From positions 1 to 5,788 of the forward strand of contig JAOUMI010000041.1 in NCBI GenBank assembly GCA_029881555.1: a DNA stretch of 5,788 bases. Direction: 5' to 3'. Below are positions 1 to 4,018 of this stretch, one piece after another (position 1 is the first letter of the stretch; the number at the start of each line of letters is the position of its first letter). The position numbers and the translations under genes are program-made. This DNA is from Candidatus Bathyarchaeota archaeon. Lineage in GTDB: Archaea > Thermoproteota > Bathyarchaeia > Bathyarchaeales > Bathyarchaeaceae. A model generated the notes under the pieces. It was not told where the DNA came from. It worked only from the letters and a program-made list of their open reading frames with translations, and ran no database searches.

Positions 1-11
1 TGATCCAAATA
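1..11 (+). repeat. TGATCCAAATA repeat, copy 1
   Basis: First of three exact copies of an 11-base word in the window (others at 131-141 and 1598-1608). Copy 1 shares a 12th base, T, with copy 3. The window begins here, so any leftward extension cannot be seen. Confidence 0.6.
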
Positions 12-109
12 TGCCGCGGTGGAAAACCCGCTCCTGCTGAGAGGCACAGTTGTCGTTGTTTTCTGAATTCTTCGCTTACCAACAACAACTCCGGGCTGCT
101 TTCAGAACT

Positions 110-152
110 CAAATAGACACGGGGGGCATATGATCCAAATAGGACGGGGGGC
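110..152 (+). repeat. Imperfect tandem repeat ending in G6
   Basis: CAAATAGACACGGGGGGC (110-127) and CAAATAGGACGGGGGGC (136-152) differ by a one-base indel and a shuffled GA/AC pair, and start 26 bases apart. The second unit overlaps repeat copy 2. The G6 tracts could pair with the C6 run at 208-213. Confidence 0.5.
128..141 (+). repeat. ATATGATCCAAATA repeat, copy 2
   Basis: Identical over 14 bases to 1595-1608, which lies just before the tRNA 3' fragment. The shared 11-base core is at 131-141. Its role is unknown. It could be a remnant of an element end, a protein-binding site or a dispersed intergenic repeat. Confidence 0.65.
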
Positions 153-239
153 TACAGGAGTCCATAGGGAGGGAGACTTCTTCGATGATGAACAGGATCT
201 CATGCATCCCCCCTTTTTTCTGTCAAGGAACTTTATAGA

Positions 240-267
240 CGCGCGTGCTCCGAGTATTGCGCGCGCG
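240..267. other. Strong GC-rich inverted repeat (9-bp stem, 10-base loop)
   Basis: Bases 240-248 can pair with 259-267 through eight Watson-Crick pairs and one G-U wobble, closing a 10-base loop (249-258). The right arm is part of an alternating GC run (259-268). A TATA-like CTTTATAG sits just upstream at 231-238, so the hairpin would straddle a predicted transcription start near 258-262. No T-tract follows, so it does not look like a terminator. It could be a structured RNA start or a protein-binding site. Confidence 0.4.
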
Positions 268-354
268 CAAAGAATGCAGGGAACAAAGGTGGTTTTAGGG
301 GCTTAAGCTACGATATCTATTCATTCTTCTATTATAGAACAAGTCATCTTTATA

Positions 355-380
355 TTATAACTGCTTATTGTTATAACTGC
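355..380 (+). promoter_or_regulatory. Direct repeat TTATAACTGC x2 in an AT-rich TATA-like stretch
   Basis: TTATAACTGC occurs at 355-364 and again at 371-380, a 16-base period. The first copy overlaps a TATA-like CTTTATATTATAA (349-360). Paired direct repeats over a TATA element are a common layout for archaeal regulator binding. The lack of a gene just downstream on either strand makes the target unclear; the next gene begins about 140 bases further on. Confidence 0.3.
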
Positions 381-484
381 GCCCAGCCTCTCTTTCTATC
401 CGAAATTTAAAGGTTCAAGTCGTCAACAAACAGAGATATGCTGTCGCCATATACCTGTATGTTTTGCACATGTTAACAATGTAA

Positions 485-498
485 TAATACGTTTTGAT
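485..498 (+). promoter_or_regulatory. Predicted promoter (BRE/TATA) of the Snf7/CdvB gene
   Basis: TAATACGTTTTGAT begins exactly 34 bases before the TTG at 519. The TATA-like GTTTTGAT (491-498) is centred about 24-25 bases upstream of that codon, the distance expected between an archaeal TATA box and the transcription start. This predicts an mRNA that starts at or very near the start codon (leaderless). The permease gene at 4019 has an almost identical element at the same distance. Confidence 0.5.
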
Positions 499-518
499 AT
501 CTTCCCTTTTATGGGGAA

Positions 519-1178
519 TTGAGGGTGTCAGAAAAGTTTGCTAGAAAATGGGGAGAAGGAAAAGACGGAACCCCTCTCACCACGAGGATAAAGGAAGCCA
601 TTCGCAGTCCACGTCCATTAAGACCACGCCTCGATTACGCCATCAAGCGCATTCAAACTCAAATCGAAAGACTAGACAAGGCAACCAACCACTTTTCAGA
701 ACGCGATAAATCAATATTCGCAAAAGTTGTTGAGGCTTACTCAAAGCATGACATGGCACGAGCCAACGTTTTCGCCAACGAGCTAGCGGCAATGCGTAAA
801 ATGGAAAAAACGATAATCCACTCTAGACTAGCCCTAGAACAGATAGTTCTAAGGTTAAGCACGGTTTCAGAACTCGGCGATGTCGTTAGCACATTGGCTC
901 CAGCAGTTGGCGTGATGCGCGGTGTCAGAAACGGAATGGCTGCAGTCTTTCCAGAAGCCGAAAGGGAACTTGGAAGCATTGGAAACTTGCTTAATGGAAT
1001 AATGATGGACGCTGGCCACAGCACTGGTGTAAACATAGACTTCCAGACAGCAAGCGAAGACGCCCAGACAATTCTAAACGAAGCAGCTACCGTTGCTGAA
1101 CACAAAGTCCAAGAAAAATTTCCAGAGCTACCAGCGGGCATGCTGGCCTTCGATGAAGCGGCTCAAACCGAAACCTAG
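519..1178 (+). CDS. Snf7/ESCRT-III family protein (CdvB paralog, short form)
   Basis: ESCRT-III-like proteins polymerise on membranes to drive constriction and scission in cell division or vesicle budding, and are remodelled by the Vps4-type ATPase CdvC. The 219 residues show a basic N-terminus (KFARKWGEG, about 6-14), then a long charged helical hairpin (about 36-118: LDYAIKRIQTQIERLDKA and AMRKMEKTIIHSRLALEQIV). Further helices with a methionine/glycine-rich stretch (about 119-165) and an acidic C-terminal helix follow. This is the Snf7 core layout. The tail FPELP (201-205) resembles a MIM2-type MIT-binding motif. The protein ends there and lacks the C-terminal winged-helix part with which full CdvB binds CdvA. 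No cdvA or cdvC is adjacent, which fits a CdvB1/2/3-like paralog. TTG 519 is chosen for its promoter spacing. GTG 525 (giving MSEKFARKW) is an equally plausible start. No Shine-Dalgarno is visible. Confidence 0.85.
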   Translation: MRVSEKFARKWGEGKDGTPLTTRIKEAIRSPRPLRPRLDYAIKRIQTQIERLDKATNHFSERDKSIFAKVVEAYSKHDMARANVFANELAAMRKMEKTIIHSRLALEQIVLRLSTVSELGDVVSTLAPAVGVMRGVRNGMAAVFPEAERELGSIGNLLNGIMMDAGHSTGVNIDFQTASEDAQTILNEAATVAEHKVQEKFPELPAGMLAFDEAAQTET

Positions 1179-1434
1179 CAACCCTGCAGAAACGTAACCC
1201 TTCACGGATACAAGGAGCTGAAACTGCGTCAAGACGTAGGTCCAACCTCAAACTTTTTCTATCTAGAGCTGGGCGATTTATAGTATCTATAATGTCTATT
1301 GTGACTTTTGGTAAACTGCTCAAAAACATACTGTTGTGGTAAACCAAAAAAAGAGGGGGAAGTTTGCGGGGGGGGATATCTCCACAAGGGTCTCGATATA
1401 ACCTTATCGTTGCTTTTTCTCCCCAAATCGTTAT
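1179..1434. other. Intergenic region with AT-rich box and G-tracts; no gene recognised
   Basis: Nothing here codes convincingly. A TATA-like TTTATAG (1278-1284) precedes a 16-residue frame (1292-1342) that I do not regard as a gene. Purine-rich A7-G-A-G5 (1345-1358) and a G8 run (1368-1375) follow. On the minus strand the former reads as CCCCCTC followed by seven Ts and could terminate minus-strand transcription coming from the integrase remnant. Confidence 0.4.
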
Positions 1435-1584
1435 TTATTTCCGCTTCTGGAAGAGTCTGGCGCCGTCAATGTCGGTGACGTATCCGAAGCCGGATTCCAC
1501 TAGCTTGCAAGCTTCTTTGAGTATTGCTGCGAATTTTTTGTTCGAAAAAAGATAGACCCCCTCCCCCCTACCCTTTTTCAACAT
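1435..1584 (-). pseudogene. C-terminal remnant of an archaeal tyrosine-type integrase
   Basis: The minus strand encodes 49 codons from an ATG at 1584-1582 to a TAA at 1437-1435. The last 32 residues include KEACKLVESGFGYVTDIDGA and end in RLFQKRK. From memory of the family, this closely matches the extreme C-terminus of a large group of archaeal site-specific integrases, which typically close with a helix of the form EAxxLIEAGFEYVTExDG followed by KLFRKRK. The catalytic domain with its R-H-R-Y residues is absent. Upstream the sequence turns into a G-rich, low-complexity stretch and then the tRNA 3' fragment, so only the tail survives. The frame stays open upstream to a TGA at 1669-1671, passing through the tRNA fragment. 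It lies directly beside a tRNA 3' end, where such integrases recombine, supporting a decayed integration site. A functional small protein is unlikely. Confidence 0.6.
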
Positions 1585-1594
1585 ACCTCGCCCT

Positions 1595-1608
1595 ATATGA
1601 TCCAAATA
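1595..1608 (+). repeat. ATATGATCCAAATA repeat, copy 3, beside the tRNA fragment
   Basis: Identical over 14 bases to 128-141, with its 11-base core (1598-1608) also at 1-11. It lies 11 bases from the CCA end of the tRNA-like fragment (1620-1622) and between that fragment and the integrase remnant, which makes an element-boundary role conceivable. Confidence 0.65.
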
Positions 1609-1619
1609 TCTCGTCTGGG

Positions 1620-1664
1620 TGGTGCGGCCGCCGGGATTTGAACCCGGGCGGAATTGGAACCCGC
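1620..1664 (-). pseudogene. tRNA 3'-end fragment (T arm, acceptor strand, CCA), probable att-site remnant
   Basis: On the minus strand there is a perfect T arm, stem CCGGG / loop TTCAAAT / stem CCCGG (1647-1631). It is followed by acceptor strand CGGCCGC (1630-1624), discriminator A (1623) and an encoded CCA (1622-1620). Upstream is an anticodon-like hairpin, GCGGG / TTCCAAT / TCCGC (1664-1648), which would read CCA (Trp); shifting the loop one base gives TCC (Gly). It abuts the T stem with no variable loop. No GCGGCCG 5' acceptor strand and no pairing D arm occur in the next 100 bases, although a D-loop-like CCTGGT is present (1676-1671). The acceptor and T arm look like an archaeal tRNA-Gly. 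I read it as the 3' piece of a tRNA duplicated by element integration and then decayed, not as a working tRNA. A split tRNA half is less likely but not excluded. Confidence 0.65.
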
Positions 1665-1790
1665 GGTGTCACCAGGTCAGTCATGGAACCCGAGAGTCGC
1701 GGGGCAGAATTTTGCAGTCCAGCATGGAAGACGGAAAATCTTTCGAAAGAGAAAATAACGTACTATTTGTCCAAGAAAACATGCGATAAG

Positions 1791-1798
1791 GTTAAATA
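1791..1798 (+). promoter_or_regulatory. Candidate TATA box of the histone gene
   Basis: GTTAAATA lies within GATAAGGTTAAATAG (1785-1799). Its centre predicts a transcription start near 1819-1821, giving a leader of about 17 bases that contains the Shine-Dalgarno. A second AT-rich candidate, GCTTAAAG (1802-1809), is less well placed. Confidence 0.4.
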
Positions 1799-1824
1799 GT
1801 GGCTTAAAGAAAAAAAGGAGCTAC

Positions 1825-1832
1825 GGAGGAGG
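1825..1832 (+). promoter_or_regulatory. Shine-Dalgarno GGAGGAGG of the histone gene
   Basis: A strong purine-rich SD ends four bases before the ATG at 1837 and fixes that codon as the start. This contrasts with the SD-less genes at 519 and 4019. Confidence 0.7.
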
Positions 1833-1836
1833 CTGT

Positions 1837-2058
1837 ATGGTAGGCCCTGAATTAGCTGTGGCGCCCATGCACAGAATATGCAAGAAAGCAGGAGCAGGCA
1901 GGGTGAGCGAGGCAGCCGCAAGGGAGCTAGCAAAGGTCCTTGACGACGTCGGCGTCAAAATCGCTGAAGAAGCGATTGGTTACACCTTGCACGCTGGAAG
2001 AAAAACGGTTAAGGCAAAAGACATCGAGATAGCCGCGAGAAAGGTCTTGGGCAAATAA
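1837..2058 (+). CDS. Archaeal histone (HMfB-like histone-fold protein)
   Basis: This 73-residue protein is a single histone fold (alpha1-L1-alpha2-L2-alpha3) that dimerises and wraps DNA into archaeal nucleosome-like fibres. The sequence follows HMfB with a three-residue N-terminal extension. Seen here are the paired-end region AVAPMHRI (7-14, R13 equivalent to HMfB R10), L1 AGAGRVS (18-24, G19 and R22 equivalent to HMfB G16 and R19), and L2 AGRKTVKAKDIEIA (53-66). R55 and D62 can form the conserved intramolecular salt bridge, while K56 and T57 contact DNA. H52 and D62 match the HMfB tetramer-interface residues H49 and D59, so extended polymers are plausible; HMfB L46 is replaced by Y49. C15 is unusual for the fold. 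There is no tail. The gene appears monocistronic, with its own TATA element, a strong SD and a T-rich stretch after the stop. Confidence 0.95.
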   Translation: MVGPELAVAPMHRICKKAGAGRVSEAAARELAKVLDDVGVKIAEEAIGYTLHAGRKTVKAKDIEIAARKVLGK

Positions 2059-2076
2059 GTCACGTCTTCATCCCCC

Positions 2077-2085
2077 TATTTTTCT
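2077..2085 (+). terminator. T-rich tract after the histone gene
   Basis: A C5-TA-T5-CTC stretch begins about 13 bases past the histone stop. Archaeal RNA polymerase terminates at T-rich tracts without needing a hairpin, so this is a plausible but modest terminator before the thermosome promoter. Confidence 0.35.
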
Positions 2086-2125
2086 CAAAATTTGGGCACT
2101 TGCAAGTTGCTGGATAGTGAAAACC

Positions 2126-2134
2126 CTTATATTC
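2126..2134 (+). promoter_or_regulatory. Candidate TATA box of the thermosome gene
   Basis: CTTATATTC has its TATA core at 2127-2133. It predicts a transcription start near 2155 and a leader of about 30 bases carrying the SD at 2174-2178. A further AT-rich GATAAGTTTATGC (2157-2169) lies too close to the ATG for normal TATA spacing. No clear heat-shock operator is recognised. Confidence 0.45.
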
Positions 2135-2173
2135 AAGAGGAAAATTGTTGTAGCTGGATAAGTTTATGCTTAT

Positions 2174-2178
2174 GGAGG
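2174..2178 (+). promoter_or_regulatory. Shine-Dalgarno GGAGG deciding the thermosome start
   Basis: GGAGG followed by a six-base spacer supports ATG 2185. An in-frame TTG 93 bases upstream (2092) would add 31 residues rich in Cys and Trp that do not resemble a thermosome N-terminus, and would lie upstream of the TATA box. Confidence 0.75.
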
Positions 2179-2184
2179 GTTTGT

Positions 2185-3828
2185 ATGGCGTATCTGACTA
2201 CGCAGGCGGGACAGCCGATCCTTATTCTTAAGGAAGGAACCGCTCGCAGGCGGGGTAGAGATGCTCAGAGAAACAACATCATGGCGGCCAGAATAATCTC
2301 TGAAGTTTTAAGGACAACACTTGGTCCTCGCGGCATGGACAAGATGCTGATCGACAGCCTCGGAGACATAACCATAACCAACGATGGAGCAGCGATTCTA
2401 GACGAGGTGGAGGTTGAACATCCAGCCGCGAAGATGATGGTGGAGGTTGCCAAAACCCAGGACGATATGGTTGGCGACGGAACCACCACCGCGGTGATAC
2501 TGGCCGGAGAGCTGTTGCGTAGAGCTGAGGAACTGCTAAATCAAAACATTCATCCAACCGTGATTGTGAGCGGATACAGAAAAGCTTCTCAAAAGGGAAT
2601 GGATATTCTGAGTAAGACCGGGATAACGGTTGACCTCAACGATCGTGAGACCCTGAAAAAGGTTGCCATGACCTCTATGGCCAGCAAGGCTGTGGGTGTT
2701 GCGAGAGTTCACTTGGCGGACATCGCTATTGACGCCGTGAAGCAGATAACCGAGCAAAGGGGTGAGAGGAAAGTCGCGGACATCGACAACATTCAGGTCA
2801 TCAAGAAAGAGGGAAAAAGTCTCTTTGACACCCAGCTGATCAAAGGCATAATCGTCGACAAAGAGGTTGTTCACGCGGGCATGCCTAAGCGGGTTGAAAA
2901 CGCAAGCATAGCCCTGCTCGACTGTCCGCTAGAGGTGGAGAAAACAGAGTTTAATGCTGAAATCAGAATACGGGACCCTACACAAATGAAGGCTTTCCTA
3001 GACAAAGAAACAAGCATGCTCAAGGATATGGTTGAGAAGGTCAAGGCTTCGGGCGCTAGAGTGCTGTTTTGCCAGAAAGGCATTGACGACCTAGCTCAGC
3101 ATTTCTTGGCTAAAGAGGGAATCATTGCGGTGCGAAGGGTCAAACAGTCCGACATGGAGAAGCTCGCTAGAGCTACGGGGGGAAGGGTCATCACAAACCT
3201 AGACGACTTGAAGCGCCGAGACTTGGGAAAGGCGGGGCTGGTGGAGGAGCGGAAGGTCGGTGAAGACAAGATGGTGTTCGTGGAAGGGTGCAAGAACCCC
3301 CGGTCGGTTGCTGTTTTGATTAGAGCTGGCCTCGAAAGGATGGTGGACGAGGCGGAGAGGGCCATGAACGACGCGCTTTCGGTTGTCGCAGATGTTGTTG
3401 AACACAACAAGATCGTTGCAGGCGGAGGAGCTATCGAATCAGAAATCGCTAGGGGGCTTCGAGACTACGCGACAAAGGTTGGTGGGAGGGAACAACTCGC
3501 TATCGAGGCGTTCGCCGACTCCATAGAGATTGTGCCGAAGACGCTGGCTGAAAACGCGGGCCTAGAGCCCATCGACATACTTGTGGCGCTGAGGGCGGCT
3601 CACGAAAAGCCGAGGGGACACCTTATGGGGGTCGATGTTTTCACGGGTAAGATCGTTAACATGCACGCAAAAGGAGTGATTGAACCCCTACGCGTGAAGG
3701 AGCAGGCGGCGAAGTCCGCGACTGAAGTCGCGTCCATGATTCTGAGGATTGACGATGTGATTGCGGCGACGAAGCCTAAGGAAGGAAAAGCGCCTGAGAT
3801 GCCTGAAGGCGGAGAATTCGGAGAGTAA
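2185..3828 (+). CDS. Thermosome subunit (group II chaperonin, Cpn60/TCP-1 family)
   Basis: This cytosolic ATP-driven folding chaperone subunit assembles into double eight- or nine-membered rings with a built-in lid. Its 547 residues are of normal family length. The N-terminus ([20 protein letters not shown], 9-28) is thermosome-like. The equatorial nucleotide site shows LGPRGMDKM (46-54), TNDGAAIL (65-72) and GDGTTT (97-102) with D98 as a metal/ATP-site aspartate. The intermediate and apical domains follow, and the second equatorial half carries NDAL with the presumed catalytic D396 and GGGAIE (413-418). The tail ends in MPEGGEFGE and lacks the long Gly-Gly-Met repeat found in many thermosomes. 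The ATG at 2185 is set by an SD. The gene stands alone, with promoter and T-rich downstream tract, and only one subunit gene is visible, so homo- or hetero-oligomer status cannot be judged here. Confidence 0.97.
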   Translation: MAYLTTQAGQPILILKEGTARRRGRDAQRNNIMAARIISEVLRTTLGPRGMDKMLIDSLGDITITNDGAAILDEVEVEHPAAKMMVEVAKTQDDMVGDGTTTAVILAGELLRRAEELLNQNIHPTVIVSGYRKASQKGMDILSKTGITVDLNDRETLKKVAMTSMASKAVGVARVHLADIAIDAVKQITEQRGERKVADIDNIQVIKKEGKSLFDTQLIKGIIVDKEVVHAGMPKRVENASIALLDCPLEVEKTEFNAEIRIRDPTQMKAFLDKETSMLKDMVEKVKASGARVLFCQKGIDDLAQHFLAKEGIIAVRRVKQSDMEKLARATGGRVITNLDDLKRRDLGKAGLVEERKVGEDKMVFVEGCKNPRSVAVLIRAGLERMVDEAERAMNDALSVVADVVEHNKIVAGGGAIESEIARGLRDYATKVGGREQLAIEAFADSIEIVPKTLAENAGLEPIDILVALRAAHEKPRGHLMGVDVFTGKIVNMHAKGVIEPLRVKEQAAKSATEVASMILRIDDVIAATKPKEGKAPEMPEGGEFGE

Positions 3829-3851
3829 TATTAACAAGCTTTTGTAGACTA

Positions 3852-3864
3852 TTCTTTTTCCTTT
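3852..3864 (+). terminator. T-rich tract after the thermosome gene
   Basis: TTCTTTTTCCTTT lies about 25 bases after the thermosome stop, with no strong hairpin before it. It fits archaeal T-tract termination and separates the chaperonin from the permease transcript. A second TATA-like element, TCATAAAA (3946-3953), lies later in this 190-base gap and might give an alternative, longer permease leader. Confidence 0.4.
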
Positions 3865-3984
3865 AGCACGTTAAATCCTCTGTCTCCGCCTAACTCGGTT
3901 TTTCGGTAAGAGCGAAACTTGAAACTGAAAATCGGGATTGAGAGTTCATAAAAGGGTCGATTACAGTCTTCAACTCTGAGTGAG

Positions 3985-3998
3985 TAATAAGTTTTAAG
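3985..3998 (+). promoter_or_regulatory. Predicted promoter (BRE/TATA) of the permease gene
   Basis: TAATAAGTTTTAAG begins 34 bases before the GTG at 4019. Its first 11 bases match those of the Snf7-gene promoter at 485-495 in 10 positions, at the identical distance from a non-ATG start. A TATA centre near 3994 predicts transcription starting at about 4019, i.e. a leaderless message. Confidence 0.5.
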
Positions 3999-4018
3999 TA
4001 TTCTAACATGGGAAAATA

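Larger units (their letters stand above)
1..518. other. Gene-poor leader region with short repeats, G-tracts and promoter-like elements
   Basis: I see no convincing coding gene in this stretch. It holds two copies of an 11-base repeat (1-11, 131-141), an imperfect 17-18-base tandem repeat ending in six Gs (110-127, 136-152), and a C6-T6 tract (208-219) that could pair with upstream G6 tracts. A TATA-like CTTTATAG (231-238) is followed by a strong GC hairpin (240-267). A direct repeat lies in an AT-rich stretch (355-380), and the promoter of the next gene is near 485-498. A 58-codon frame at 130-306 exists, but its composition looks random. The region may be an upstream control region, an unrecognised small-RNA locus or decayed mobile DNA. 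Confidence 0.5.
1599..1799 (+). pseudogene. Possible N-terminal integrase remnant read through the tRNA 3' fragment
   Basis: A plus-strand frame runs through the antisense of the tRNA fragment as SGWCGRRDLNPG and continues, via ESRGAEFCSPAWKTENLSKE and LSKKTCDKVK, to a TAG at 1797-1799. WCGRRDLNPG is simply what the antisense of this kind of tRNA T arm encodes. It is often seen at the N-terminus of archaeal integrases whose gene start overlaps the tRNA attachment site. The following SKEKITYYLSKKT stretch could be the start of a SAM-like core-binding domain. The frame continues after the stop as WLKEKKELRRRLYG, which would suit a nonsense-broken gene. There is no catalytic domain. It could equally be chance reading of the tRNA remnant and spacer, and the orientation is opposite to the C-terminal remnant at 1435-1584. 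Confidence 0.3.

Noticed and set aside
185..191. C-box-like ATGATGA suggesting a C/D box guide RNA
   Set aside because: No CTGA D box at a suitable distance downstream and no internal C'/D' pair.
130..306. 58-codon plus-strand frame starting in repeat copy 2
   Set aside because: Composition looks random, it crosses the GC hairpin and the C6-T6 tract, and no family is recognised; the G6 run before the ATG is a weak SD at best.
737..1141. Long minus-strand frame antisense to the Snf7 gene
   Set aside because: It lies wholly within the real gene, has no recognisable domain or SD, and arises from codon bias on the coding strand. Similar antisense frames within the thermosome and permease are rejected for the same reason.
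1292..1342. 16-residue frame (MSIVTFGKLLKNILLW) after a TATA-like box
   Set aside because: Too short to support without conservation or expression data.
1364..1555. Plus-strand 63-codon frame
   Set aside because: It is antisense to the integrase C-terminal remnant, whose minus-strand reading gives a recognisable peptide.
1620..1695. Intact tRNA gene (Trp CCA or Gly TCC) on the minus strand
   Set aside because: The T arm and acceptor 3' strand are perfect, but the 5' acceptor strand, a pairing D arm and the variable loop are missing, so it is reported as a fragment.
2092..2184. N-terminal extension of the thermosome from an in-frame TTG at 2092
   Set aside because: The extra 31 residues are unlike the family, they would begin upstream of the TATA box, and ATG 2185 has a well-spaced GGAGG.
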